From positions 1,674,001 to 1,738,000 of the forward strand of contig JBLDXI010000001.1 of assembly GCA_047495785.1 (NCBI GenBank): a stretch of DNA of 64,000 bases, read 5' to 3'. Shown here one piece after another: positions 23,789-35,919 of the stretch. Under the pieces are notes generated by a model. It saw only the letters and a program-made list of their open reading frames with translations. It was not told the DNA's origin and did no database searches. The DNA is from Lepidodermella squamata. Taxonomy: Eukaryota; Gastrotricha. Position numbers and translations under genes: made by a program. Positions within the stretch are counted from its first letter, which is position 1, and each line of letters starts with the position of its first letter.

Positions 23789-26307
23789 ATGTTATTTTTA
23801 ATCTGGATTTTAGCTATTGCTAATTCCGCCTCAGCTCAATCTGGAGGAACGGTGCAATACTCGCCAGTTATTGCCACGAGGAATGGCCCAGTTCGCGGCT
23901 CTTTGATCAAGGTCGACTCGCCCCTCAAAGATATAGATGTATATCAGTTCCTAGGGATACCCTACGCAACAGCCCCGTTAGGCCAGCTTCGTTTCAAGAA
24001 AACAGTCCCAGCCGGAGTTTGGACATCAACCTTGGACGCTGTGAACCCGCCACCAAGTTGCCCACGCCTCAGCCCCCCTAACGCTGAATCCAGCCAGCAG
24101 TCAGAGAACTGTCTATTCCTTAACATTTGGGTACCTAGGGTTGCCCTAGATACTTGGCTGGCAGGTAACACGGCGAGCCCTTTAAGTGTCTATGCCTTTA
24201 TCCATGGTGGGGCCTTTAAAACCGGGTCGGCTAGTGATGACGGGATTAGAGGCCAAACCTTGGCTGCCTATAATAACATAATCGTTGTAAATATTCAGTA
24301 CCGACTTGGCTCGCTAGGTTTCGCCTATCTCGACACCCCAGATGTGCCGGGTAATATGGGGCTATGGGACCAGTTAGCAGCGTTGCAGTGGGTCAATCAA
24401 AATATCGCTGCCTTCGGGGGCAACAGCCAACAGGTTACATTGGGCGGGCAAAGTGCTGGCGCCGCTGCGGTGACGGCTCATTTGTTGTCACCCTACAGCA
24501 GGCCTTTCTTTCATCGAGCAATAATCCAATCGGGGTCTGCATTAATGACATGGGGCAGGCGGAGTCCGGGTACAGCTGTCGCGACTACTGGGGCGATTTT
24601 CAACAGCATTTGCAACTACACGAACTTGGCTATTATGATGGAATGCCTTCGTGTTGCTGATTACACTGTATTCCCGGCTGTCGATAATTCACCAGCGGCT
24701 CAATCGATAGTAATCGCAATTAATAATTAATAATTAATAAATAATTATTTTTAAATTTTTTATTAATTAATATTATTAATTTTTTAATTTAATTTTTTAA
24801 TTTTTAATTTAATTATCAATTTAAATATTTGATTTCAGATCCCTGTGGACAGCGTCGCTCCTGTTGTAGATGGCGATTTTATACCGGACGAGCCCTTGAA
24901 AATGCTTTTCTATGGCAACTTCTATAAAGTCCCAATTTTGATAGGTTTCAATAAGGACGAAGGATCTTTCCCCCTTGGACTAGCTATCCAGCCTCCACCT
25001 GGCGCTTTTGCTAACAAACAAGGCCTTATGGGCGATTTGGACCTTACAAATTACAGCGCGGTGATGATAGAACGATTCGCGAATAATTATAAAATTTTCG
25101 GAGATTCGACCGATCTGAGAGGTAATCTACTGCCTTTGCTGCTCCAACAATACCAGCCAGCTTCGAATACTGCTGAGGATATATTCAAGGCTGTTGCCGA
25201 GGCGGAGGGTGACTATGTTTTCAAGTGCCCGGTCAAAACATGGGCGGATTATTCCTCCAGAAATGGGGCGATTGTGTTCGCTTACTACTTTACGGAAAGA
25301 AGGGACGTTTCCGAATCACCGGATTACTATGGCGTGTCGCATGGAGATGAGCTGCAGTAAGTCAAGTCACTCCTACGGAATTGTTTCTAGTTGTTCCCTT
25401 ATAGGTTCGTCTTTGGCAAGCCTGTTGAGATAGTTTCTGCTGGAAACACTACGGCTTACTCTATGCAAGAATTGCTACTAAGCATTGGCATGATGGCTTA
25501 TTGGGGAAATTTCGTCAAATATGGGTGAGGAATTATTTCATCTCTAATATGAATAATTCATTAAAATTAAAAATTAAAAATAGAATTTCGACACATTAAA
25601 ATTGAAAATTTAACTGAAATTTTAAAATTTTAAAAATTAAAATTAAATTAACCTAGTTTGAATAATGATTATGCGTGAGACTATGCTGACCTCATTTTTT
25701 CCAACCATTTTTATATTACCGAAATTAGAAACCCAAATGGCATGCCGGCAAGTGAGGCCGATGCGTTGCCTATTTGGCCTGCTTTTCGCGGAATGGACTG
25801 TTCACAGCAGTTTTTAGAGCTAAACGCTGCTGTTCTCGATAATGCAAACAGCACCGATAACGATAGTTCCCCATTAGGCTTATGCGATGTCGAAAGAACG
25901 AACTGCCAGGTCAGGTCAAATTATTTACGAGCGTTTTTTTCATTTTTTGACGAATTATTTTCCAGTTTTGGGATGATTTTAGTGTCAGACTTATCACTGC
26001 TATGAATCAGAGCACTACGACGGTTATGCCAACGCCTTCAACTGTAACGTCAATACCTTGTGTGCCTGCCACAACTCCGCCTCCCGGTGTACCACAGCCA
26101 GTTCCTGCTTACCCAGCCTACTATCCGCCTGTCTATTACTACTATCCTCGATACCCAGTGTATCCAACCAACTATTACTATGTACCGCCTAGGTATCCTG
26201 TTGTTCCGTGGCCATGGCGGAGACGTCCTTATTGGGGTTGGAGATCAGGAAAGGGCAAACACATGACTAAAAGTGGGACAGGCAATCAAAATGACAAGAA
26301 AAATTGA
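23789..26307 (+). CDS. Carboxylesterase G with Pro/Tyr-rich tail
   Basis: Five exons: 23789-24709, 24839-25356, 25405-25524, 25729-25909 and 25966-26307; 693 aa, long for the family. Signal peptide MLFLIWILAIANSASA. Triad Ser222 (GQSAG), Glu348 (NKDEGS), His475 (GVSHGDE); oxyanion HGGAF. After NCQFW the last exon encodes about 95 extra residues: a Thr/Pro linker, then a Pro/Tyr-rich stretch (repeats like YPPVYYYYPRYPVYP), then a basic Trp/Arg/Gly end. Such tails occur in matrix- or cuticle-associated proteins, so anchoring to an extracellular matrix is possible. Introns 1 (129 bp) and 3 (204 bp) are AT-rich. Nearest relatives are H1-H3, which have a different tail. Confidence 0.92.
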
Positions 26308-26654
26308 ATCAAACATAGACTGTTTTTTTTATTATAAATTGCTTTTACAGCTTTAGATATATCATTGACAGTAAATCATTCGCAAAGATCGTATAACTAA
26401 GTGATTATAAGGATTTTTTGCTCGTGGCACAAGGGTGTTTATATGTACAAAAACAGAGTGTAAACATCGTGACATTCCCTAGACTGTTTGCTTACTTTGC
26501 AAACCACGCATGTAGGCGTTATAGTGTATATCAGCCTTAAATAAATTGTCTGCAATCTGAAATCGGAGACTTGGGCCTAAATCACACCTACCCGCCGGCA
26601 CGGATGAGTTAAAAGGCGAAAAATATCTGCGATATGCAAAAACAAAGATTAATC
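26308..26654. other. Intergenic, esterase G to H1; H promoter region
   Basis: From about 26424 the sequence resembles the flanks ahead of H2 (31867-32079) and H3 (38210-38422), with shared words CCTAGACTGTTTGCTT, GCATGTAGGCGTT and AAAAGGCGAAAAATAT. This is probably the common H promoter. Confidence 0.55.
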
Positions 26655-28750
26655 ATGGCCCTCTTGCCGTTTTTCGTTTTAGCTCTGCTACAAGTTGTAG
26701 CAGCTCAACAGAATTCTCCTGTTGTTAATACAAGATCAGGCCCGGTGAGAGGTAAAATCGTCACTGTGACCTCCAATCCGACCCAAATCGATGTCTACCA
26801 ATTTACTGGCATTCCATTTGCGAAACCTCCAACTGGTGATCTCAGACTGAGGAAAACTCAATCCGTCCAACCCTGGACAGCGATTCTCGATGCAACTAAC
26901 GATCCACCTCAATGCATGCAGAGTGCCATGCAAATTCCCGGTGGTCCTACTGTTGCACCAAAAATGTCCGAAGACTGTCTATACCTCAACATTTGGGCGC
27001 CTAAGGCCGCGGTCGATAGCGCTCTTAGTGGTCAAAATAGCCAAAAATTGAGCGTCTACGTATTCATCCACGGCGGAGCTTTTGTCATGGGTTCAATCAG
27101 CGATAAGACACTCAATGGGGTGTATCTATCAGGACTTACCAATGTCATTGTCGTAACAATCCAATACCGACTCGGATCATTAGGATTTGCCTATCAGGGT
27201 AACATCTACGCCCCGGGTAATATGGGGCTTTGGGACCAACTTGAGGCTCTGAAATGGATAAATGCTAACATCGGTTCATTCGGGGGTGACAATACAGCAG
27301 TAACAATTGGTGGCCAAAGCGCTGGCGGGTCTGCTGTTACCGCTCACTTGCTGTCACCCTACAGCAGGCCCTATTTCCAGCGAGCAATTATCGAATCAGG
27401 CGCGGCAACCATGGTATGGGGTAGGCGAAATTCCTCGATCGTCAGGCGAACTTCGGACATTGTTCTCAGCACGATTTGCATGCCTACTTCAAACATCGAA
27501 ACTTGGATGCAGTGCCTTAGCCGAGCAAATGCTTCGTCATTTCCAGCTACAGATTCGTCCCCGGCTGGTAAGCGAATCGTTAAGGAGGACAATTTCTCAC
27601 CTGTAGTCGATGGCGACTTCATTCCTCGAGATCCGTCGTCAATGCTGGCTTCAGGCAATTTTGCGAAAGTCCCGATTTTAATAGGAATGACTAAGGACGA
27701 AGCTTCCTTCCAACTGGTAATGCCTGATGGCAGTAACCCACCCCTTTTCGGTTTGCAGCCCAGCCAGTTGACAAATGCCCATTACAAAACGCTTATTTCT
27801 GAACGCTTCATCGATTTTCATCAACTACTGCATGACAGCAATAGTACAACTGCGAAGTTGAGGGTTACCTCGGCAATTGAATTTCAATATCAGCCGAAAA
27901 GTCAAGGTTTAGCGATTTTCCAAGCTGTTAGCGATGCTGATAGTGACTACACGTTCAAATGTCCTGTTTTGGCCTGGGCTACAGGTACGGCCAGTGCTAG
28001 GGCTCAGGTCTATGCCTACTTGTTCAGCCATGTAAAGGAAAGTCCTATGAGCTATCTCGGAGCAAAACACGGCGATGAACTTCAGTAAACTGCGAATTTT
28101 AAACAATTTTTAGGCTTATAATTCGATTTTTCAGATTCTTGTTTGGTCAGCCTTTAGCTGGATCCGACAATTCTTACTCCGACACTGAAAAGGTCCTCAG
28201 TGTAACTATGATGGCTTATTGGTCGAATTTTATAAAATACGGGTTAGTATTCAAGATATCTAGCCTCGAAATCGATTTAGCTTAGATTTTCAACAGAAAT
28301 CCTAACGGCATTGGACAGGGTCGTCTTCGTACTTGGCCATCCTATTCCGGCTCTGGTTGTTCGAAACAAGTTTTCGACATAAACATAGCCAGCGTAGTAA
28401 ACAAAACCAGCCCCGACTCGCAGGCCATTATTTGCGACTACAAGAGAAACGACTGTGAGATGGTATGAGTAGTAGTTGATGATCAGCTTTCAGCTATCAT
28501 CCCTCTTTTGTTGTGTTGTTGTTTTTTCATACATGTGAGGTTTGTTTATTAGTTTTGGAATGACTACATGCCGAAACTCGTCGCAGCAGCGTTGAACAAC
28601 CAGCAAACATCAATAACGACAACACAGGCCTACAATAACGATCGCTATAGACCAAGGCCGCCTCACGGGCGCCGACCTCCATACGGAAGAGGAGGCTATA
28701 ATAATAATAATGATGACTCATCGTCGCAGGACGGCGATAGGCGCGGCTGA
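26655..28750 (+). CDS. Carboxylesterase H1, secreted
   Basis: Four exons: 26655-28084, 28135-28242, 28297-28462 and 28553-28750; 633 aa. The start chosen gives the signal peptide MALLPFFVLALLQVVAAQ; an ATG at 26634 is 7 codons upstream but is not conserved in H2 or H3. Triad Ser222 (GQSAG), Glu349 (TKDEAS, with Ala replacing the usual Gly) and His472 (GAKHGDE); oxyanion HGGAF. After ECxFW-type DCEMFW the tail is rich in Asn, Arg, Gly, Asp and Ser. Predicted secreted ester hydrolase. One of three near-identical copies with H2 and H3. AATAAA 28807-28812. Confidence 0.94.
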
Positions 28751-28864
28751 AAAACAAAACATTTACTTTTCAAAGAAAACAAACTAAAAAACGTTTTCAA
28801 ACACACAATAAAAAGTAGTTGATGTATTACACTGCGTTGTTGTTCAAAATATTTGTTTTATATA

Positions 28865-29905
28865 CCGTAACGGGTCCTAACTTTGGACAAAACACCTTCT
28901 TTTTCAATTTAAAAAAATTCGGTTTTCGTCTAGAAAAATGGAAAAAAATAGCCAAACCTCCGCTCAAGGAATCTGCGTGGACAGGTGAAGTTTGGAAAAT
29001 TTAGAAGCTCACCTTGATTTTTAAAAAATAGGTAAAGAAACCTCTAAATTTGGACACTCGTTCCCAAATTTGGACACCTCATTTGCATATGCTAATTCGA
29101 CCTTACACACATTTTATTCCTTGTTGCGCAATTTTTCTCCTGTTTTTAAAGGCGAAATTTGTAGCACCGAGTCTCATTTAGAACGTAGACGGAGGGATAT
29201 CTGTTTGAGGTTAAACCATGGGTTGAGGTTTGAATGAGTCATGGAGTTTCTTTATCGCTGAACTATTGATATTTTTTACCGAAAGTGAACTGTCCATTTG
29301 TCCCATGGTACCTGCTGTTCACCTGTTTAATTAAAGATTGGGCGCCGTCGGATTTGTATTCGGATTCATTATTATTCTCTATGCTCTCTAGCCAAAATCA
29401 TGAAAGCATAGCCTAGGCCGGGAGTCATTAAGCTAATTCCAAGGTTTCATCAATGCGTTGCCATTCTTTTCAAAACTGACAAAAAGCATACATTTCATTT
29501 GCATATGCATAGAGATAAAAATATCATTAAAAGTGTCCAAATTTAGAGGCTAAATTCAAAGTCACCTGTATCAAAATTGGCTTGTCCTTCTGCCGAGATT
29601 TTTTTACAGAATTTAGTTTAGGTAAATCCCTATGCGCAAACAAAATTTCAGCCCTAACCGTTCACAGGTGAGCATTTGGCAAGGGGGGTCCCAAAACACC
29701 TTTCTGAGTGATCGAGCTTCGGCGATTTTTCGCAAATCGATAGTACATGAAAGTATTGGCAAATTTGGTACCGTTGGAAAGCCCATAAAGGGAGCTATTT
29801 TTCAGTGAACATTTTTAATTTTTATCAGTTATGTACAAATTGATATTTAGGTCTAAAGCTCAAAGTGTCCAAATTTGGGGTGTCCAAATTTAGAGCGCGT
29901 TACGG
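28865..29905. mobile_element. TA-flanked inverted-repeat element (MITE-like), complete
   Basis: Terminal inverted repeats begin CCGTAACGGG... and end ...CGCGTTACGG, flanked by TA on both sides (28863-28864 and 29906-29907). The subterminal parts hold many copies of AAATTTGGACAC in both orientations. The same site near H3 (40618-40624) reads TTATATAGCGGCG without the element, an empty site that proves insertion with TA duplication. No transposase; 1041 bp. TA duplication suggests Tc1/mariner-type mobilisation. Confidence 0.8.
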
Positions 29906-30003
29906 TAGCGGCGATCGATAAAAACGGCGGGCTTATTGGGCTTGGAGATCAGGAAAAGGAAAACACATGGCTAAAAAGCTAAATTGACTCGATGACAAAA
30001 ATA

Positions 30004-31860
30004 CTAGCTTCATTTTAAAAAAATCATAAATTGCTGTTATAGTTGTATTTAATCATTGGCATATAATTTAATGGCAAAACTCGCGAATAACTGAGTGATT
30101 ATTTGACATTTTTGGCATGTGACGTACAGTTTGGTCTGAAAATAGTAAAGAACGCGCATTTCTTCAAATAATAGCGTTTTCAGCTAATGATCACGAGGCT
30201 AATCAATTTCTTCAATCTATTGATCAGCTTCCTCAATTCAATGGCGCACATCTGATTAGCCAATTTCGAGGGAAAAAAGAAAATCAGTCCTAATTCCGGA
30301 GAGAATTCACCGTGGTCGGAGGATTTGGGCTATCGAACCCATTGTTGCGTCATAAATTATGATAAATCAATAGCAAGAAACAAGCACTCCCCGAAAATCC
30401 AAATTTTCAAAGCCATTCTGACCAGGTCGAAAATAGTGAGAAAAATTTTAAATGACTTGTTAACACGTCATGAAAACGCGTTAACACGTCATAGCAACGG
30501 CAACTCGGGTAAATTTCTTCTGAAAAAGAGGTTCGGCTTTCAATCTAAGGCTAAATTTAAGACTTTCTGCCGACTCAGAATTTGATTTTACCCTCTTCTT
30601 GATTTTCTGGGATTTTCTGAAAGGTGCTCGAGTTAACACGTCATTGCGCCGGCGGCTAAGGGTTAAGAGAGGATATGCCATGTTAAAGAGAAGGATTCTG
30701 GTTGCACCTGCACGCTCAATGAAAGATGACCCAAAATATCAAAGACCTTTCCAATATGTAAATAGTTGGCTCCAATCCCAGACCTGTATAGGTGGAAAAG
30801 CCATATTTAGACTAACCCTCACAGAGTCATCGTTCGTTAAGCGCATGTCCCTACCGCCAATGTCGCCGAATTCACTAATATTTCAATAATAAAAACCATA
30901 TTTTCAGGTCAAGAGATTTTAACAGATAAAGTTTCCCAGGTTCTCAAACTGTAAATAACAAGTTCAACAATACCTTATAAAGGCTCTTTGAATTCGTCTT
31001 CTACCGAAGAATTCCAATTAATTTGAAGTTCAAACCTTTCGTAAATAAATTGTCATTTGCGTGGAATTAGCTCTTTTTTTCCTAGATTGGCATCTACACC
31101 TTCACTTCTACCGCAACTTGATCACTAACTAGGCCAGATAATTGAAGGCAGGAAAAGGCACATTGTTTTTTCTGTCACAAAAATAAGTCCTAATCATTGA
31201 ATTGAAACTTTTAATTTTTTCAAATTTTCTTTCGGGCTTGGACAATGACCCTTCTATTACTGCTTGTCTCCTTCACGGTAATGTAATAAGGTAATTCTAA
31301 ACCGCGTTAATTTATAGCTTCGATAAATTATGTTCTGAATTCTTTTTAATAAAGTCAATTTTCATTTGAAATTATTTTTTTCAAAATGAAGATGAAGAAT
31401 GCTGATAGAGAAAATTAACTTCAACTACTGCGTAGCTACAAGGTCATGTGCCCATCACATGATAACCATCATTCAACTTTTTTCAACTACGATTCGCGAA
31501 TCTTAAGTCGCAGCTTTACTAGTTTTAGACCACACTGTAGATAGGACGCCGCACTCAGAGCACGCCGGCTGACCAAAAGACGTGTTCGCTTTTTTGCTCA
31601 TGAATTAGCTCGCAAAAATTAGTGTTTTGGCGCGATTTCCGAGACGCTACCAGGATGAGATGCATCTTTGAAGATGAATTCTGATGATGGATGGCAGCAT
31701 CTGCTCAAAATTTGATCAAAAGTCAACAGAAATAGCACGAAATAGGAAAATAATGACATGATTCATCTAATTACATTTGAAACGATGAACTTTGCTCCTT
31801 ATTAGTCTCACTTCAATTTTTCGTGCCCGAAAACCTCTTAGTGCGGCGTCCTATCTACGT
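30004..31860. repeat. Segmental duplication, copy 1 (spacer ahead of H2)
   Basis: Nearly identical in order to 36668-38203, apart from small indels and the 30300-30650 stretch. It was duplicated together with the downstream H gene. Confidence 0.75.
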
Positions 31861-32079
31861 CACATGATTTTTGGCACCTGACAGAAGGGTGGTAAATGCA
31901 CACGAACAGAGTGTAAAAATCGTGCTCTCTGTTCCCTAGACTGTTTGCTTGCTCTGCATGTAGGCGTTCTAGTATACTTATATCGGCCTGAACCTGAAAT
32001 TGGAGACATGGCCCTGGTGCCACCTACGTGCTGGCACGGAAATAAAAGGCGAAAAATATTGGGAAAACAAAGATTAATC

Positions 32080-34177
32080 ATGGCTGTGTTGCCATTTTTT
32101 GTTTTAGCTTTGCTACAAGTTGTAGCAGCTCAACAGAGCTCTCCTGTTGTTAATACAAGATCAGGCCCGGTGAGAGGTAAAATCGTTACTGTGGCCTCTA
32201 ATCCGAGCCAAATCGACGTCTACCAATTCACTGGCATTCCATTTGCGAAACCTCCAATCGGTGATCTCAGGCTGAGAAAAACGCAATCCGTCCAACCGTG
32301 GACAACGATTCTCGATGCAACTAACGATCCACCTCAATGCATGCAGAGTGCCATGCAAATTCCCGGTGGTCCTACTCTTGCGTCGAAAATGTCCGAAGAC
32401 TGCCTGTACCTCAACATTTGGGCGCCTAAGGCCGCGGTCGATAGCGCTCTTAGTGGTCAAAATAGCCAAAAATTGAGCGTCTACGTATTCATCCACGGCG
32501 GAGCTTTTGTCATGGGTTCAATCAGCGATAAAACACTCAATGGGGTCTATCTATCAGGACTTACCAATGTCATTGTCGTAACAATCCAATACCGACTCGG
32601 GTCATTAGGATTTGCCTATCAGGGTAACATCTACGCCCCGGGTAATATGGGGCTTTGGGACCAACTTGAGGCTCTGAAATGGATAAATGCTAACATCGGT
32701 TCATTCGGGGGTGACAATACGGCAGTAACAATTGGTGGCCAGAGCGCTGGCGGGTCTGCGGTTACAGCTCACTTGCTGTCACCCTACAGCCGGCCCTATT
32801 TCCAACGCGCGATTATCGAATCAGGCGCCGCAACCATGGTATGGGGTAGGCGAAATTCCTCGATCGTCAGGCGAACTTCGGACATTGTTCTCAGCACGAT
32901 TTGCATGCCTACTTCAAACATCGAAACTTGGATGCAATGCCTCAGCCGAGCAAATGCTTCCTCATTTCCAGCTACAGATTCGTCCCCGGCGGGTAAACGA
33001 ATCGTTAAGGAGGACAATTTCGCCCCAGTTGTCGATGGCGACTTCATTCCTCGAGATCCGTCGTCAATGCTGGCTTCAGGCAATTTTGCGAAAGTCCCGA
33101 TTTTAATAGGAATGACTAAGGACGAAGCTTCCTTTCAACTGGTAATGCCTGATGGCACTAATCCTCCCCTTTTCGGCCTGCAGCCCAGCCAGTTGACGAA
33201 TGCACATTACAAAACGTTAATCTCTAATCGATTCATCGATTTTCATCAGCTGCTATTTGACAGCAATAGTACAACTGCAAGGTTAAGGGTGACCTCGGCA
33301 ATTGAAGCTCAGTATCAGCCTAAAAGCCAGGGTTTAGCGATTTTCCAAGCTGTTAGCGATGCTGATAGCGACTACACGTTCAAATGTCCCGTTTTGGCCT
33401 GGGCTAAAGGTACGGCCAGTGCTAGGGCTCAGGTCTATGCCTACTTGTTCAGCCATGTAAAGGAAAGTCCTATGAGCTATCTTGGAGCAAAACACGGCGA
33501 TGAACTTCAGTAAACTGCGAATTTTAAACAATTTTTAGGCTTATAATTCGATTTTTCAGATTCTTGTTTGGTCAGCCTTTATCTGGATCCGACAATTCTT
33601 ACTCTGACACTGAAAAGGTCCTCAGTGTAACTATGATGGCTTATTGGTCGAATTTTATAAAATACGGGTTAGTATTCAAGATATCTAGCCTCGAAATCGA
33701 TTTAGCTTAGATTTTCAACAGAAATCCTAACGGCATTGGACAGGGTCGTCTTCGTAATTGGCCGTCCTATTCCGGCTCTGGTTGTTCGAAACAAGTTTTC
33801 GACATAACCATAGCCAGCGTAGTAAACAAAACCAGCCCCGACTCGCAGGCCATTATTTGCGACTACAAGAAAAACGACTGTGAGATGGTGGGTATATAGT
33901 AGTTGATGATCAGCTTTCAGCTATCATCCCTATTTTGTTGTGTTGTTGTTTTTTCATACATGTGAGGTTTGTTTATTAGTTTTGGAATGACTACATGCCG
34001 AAACTCGTCGCAGCAGCGTTGAACAACCAGCAAACATCAATAACGACAACACAGGCCTACAATAACGATCGCTATAGACCAAGGCCGCCTCACGGGCGCC
34101 GACCCCCATACGGAAGAGGAGGCTATAATAATAATAATGATGACTCATCGTCGCAGGACGGCGATAGGCGCGGCTGA
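32080..34177 (+). CDS. Carboxylesterase H2, secreted
   Basis: Four exons with the same lengths as H1: 32080-33509, 33560-33667, 33722-33887 and 33980-34177; 633 aa. The ATG at 32080 gives the signal peptide MAVLPFFVLALLQVVAAQ. The frame is open back to 31945, but that stretch is promoter in H1 and gives no signal peptide. Triad motifs GQSAG, TKDEAS and GAKHGDE are intact, as is HGGAF. It matches H3 in the 5' third and H1 at the 3' end, and has its own variants (ISNRFIDF, LLFDSN, IEAQYQ) in between. AATAAA 34234-34239. Function as for H1; dosage or slight specificity differences are possible. Confidence 0.94.
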
Positions 34178-34291
34178 AAAACAAAACATTTACTTTTCAA
34201 AGAAAACAAACTAAAAAACGTTTTCAAACACACAATAAAAAGTAGTTGATGTATTACACTGCGTTGTTGTTCAAAATATTTGTTTTATATA

Positions 34292-34995
34292 CCGTAACGG
34301 GTCCTAACTTTGGACAAAACACCTTTTTTAATTTAAAAAAATTCGGTTTCCGTCTAGAAAAATGGAAAAAAATAGCCAAACCTCCGCCCAAGGAATCTGC
34401 GTGGACAGGTGAAGTTTGGAAAATTTAGAAGCTCACCTTGATTTTTAAAAAATAGGTAAAGAAACCTCTAAATTTGGACACTCGTTCTCAAATTTGGACA
34501 CCTCATTTGCATATGCTAATTCGACCTTACACACATTTTATTCCTTGTTGCGCAATTTTTCTCCTGTTTTTAAAGGCGACATTTGTAGCCACTTGACACT
34601 AAAATATTGCTACCGATAGGATTCACTCATCGTCAGATTTAATGCAGATGTGCGCAATACCAATTATACACCAGGCACCAGGCTCTTAATACCGTTAATG
34701 AACCATGAATCTTCTCAAAACTATGATAAACCAGGTGAAGATGTCTCTAAAGCACCGAGTCTCATTTAGAACGTAGACGTAGGGATATCTGTTTGAGGTT
34801 AAACCATGGGTTGAGGTTTGAATGAGTCATGGAGTTTCTTTATCGCTGAACTATTGATATTTTCTACCGAAAGTGAACTGTCATTTGTCCCATGGTACCT
34901 GCTGTTCACCTGTTTAATTAAAGATTGGGCGCCGTCGGATTTGTATTCGGATTCATTATTAATCTCTATGCTCTCTAGCCAAAATCATGAAAGCA
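34292..34995. mobile_element. TA-flanked inverted-repeat element, right end lost
   Basis: Starts with the same CCGTAACGGG end as 28865 and follows it to about AAAATCATGAAAGCAT. It then changes to unrelated sequence. A segment at about 34586-34752 is present here but absent from the H1 copy. The right half is replaced by the 35.0-36.6 kb insertions. Confidence 0.7.
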
Positions 34996-35207
34996 TATGA
35001 AGTGTTGGTTTATTAGGTAAATTAGAAAAACAATTCCTCAGCCCGCAGGCTAAATAGGAGATTACCGGGCTGTTAGTGGCCCCTCAGTGTTAGCAAATTG
35101 AATATACACAGCTACGGCTCCGCGTATTAAGCGAGGTCGACAGAATGACAAATAACTATAAATATACAGTGTTCATTATAATGTTAATACGGGAATACTT
35201 CCAAGCC

Positions 35208-35382
35208 AACGCCTCGGGCCGCCGCTTTGCGCGTGCCGCCACCCGAGGCCCAACCGCTGCCTGCATCGACGAAAATCTACAGATAGTCCATCAGCCACCA
35301 AAAGGAACCAACCACTCATCGCCTCGGGCCGCCGTTTGGTGCGTACCGCCACCCGAGGCCCAACTGCTACCAGGATCGACGA
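35208..35382. repeat. GC-rich tandem repeat, two copies
   Basis: A unit starting CGCCTCGGGCCGCCG and ending near GATCGACGA occurs at 35208-35268 and 35322-35382, with a weaker third likeness near 35760-35850. Within each unit CCTCGGG pairs with CCCGAGG as a hairpin. The GC content contrasts with the AT-rich spacer, so it is probably part of an inserted element. Confidence 0.6.
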
Positions 35383-35473
35383 TCCGCAAACTAAGAACAT
35401 GCCTTAAGGACCATGCCTCGGCATTACAATTCAATTTTAAAAAGTCTAAGATCTAGGACAAGAAAACAGAAAA

Positions 35474-35550
35474 CATAGCCGGACTCGAACCGGGGCCTCT
35501 TGCGGCACATAACAAAATACGATTTAACCGGACCCGAACCGATTGCCTTT
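35474..35550 (-). repeat. tRNA-derived sequence (two B-box-like motifs)
   Basis: On the minus strand GGTTCGAGTCC and GGTTCGGGTCC, both close to the tRNA T-arm/B-box consensus, lie about 60 bp apart. No full cloverleaf or convincing A box is seen, so this looks like a SINE-type or decayed tRNA relic and not a working tRNA gene. Confidence 0.35.
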
Positions 35551-35919
35551 CACATACATAGAGATTTTGAAAAGATAATTTGAAAAGACCTAGGGGACTA
35601 GAGAAAGAAATAAGATAGAAGAGAGGAACTGAGAGGGAACCTACAGCGCACAGATAGCATCTATCCGCCACTAGTCAGGAACCGGAAAGGTCCGGCCGTG
35701 CAGGGAGCGATGCTCTCATCGCCACCCGCAACGAACCTGCCCTCCCCGCGACAAGCTGCGCTCGGGTCGTTGCTTCCGTGGACCGCCACCCGCCGCTGGC
35801 TTGCCGCCTCTAACACCCGACAACAGCCTAAACTGCTAGGATCGCTGGAAGTCGATCAAAGGACGATCGAACCGAAGGTAGAGGCCCAGCTCCCAATAGA
35901 TGGTCAAGAAAGAAACGCA

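Larger units (their letters stand above)
28751..32079. other. Spacer H1-H2 with inverted-repeat element and duplicated segment
   Basis: No gene. Holds the element at 28865-29905, then from about 30004 to 31860 a segment copied almost word for word at 36668-38203 (ahead of H3). A stretch at about 30300-30650 is missing from that second copy and contains TTAACACGTCAT three times (30460, 30481, 30633). Confidence 0.6.

Noticed and set aside
28527-28757. Reverse-strand frames over H1 and H2 last exons (also 33954-34184)
   Set aside because: Shadow of the low-complexity coding tail on the other strand.
31945-32079. N-terminal extension of H2 (and H3, 38288-38422) from an upstream start
   Set aside because: The matching stretch in H1 is not open, no signal peptide results, and the internal ATG gives a perfect one.
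35474-35550. Functional tRNA gene
   Set aside because: Only B-box-like motifs; no A box or full cloverleaf.
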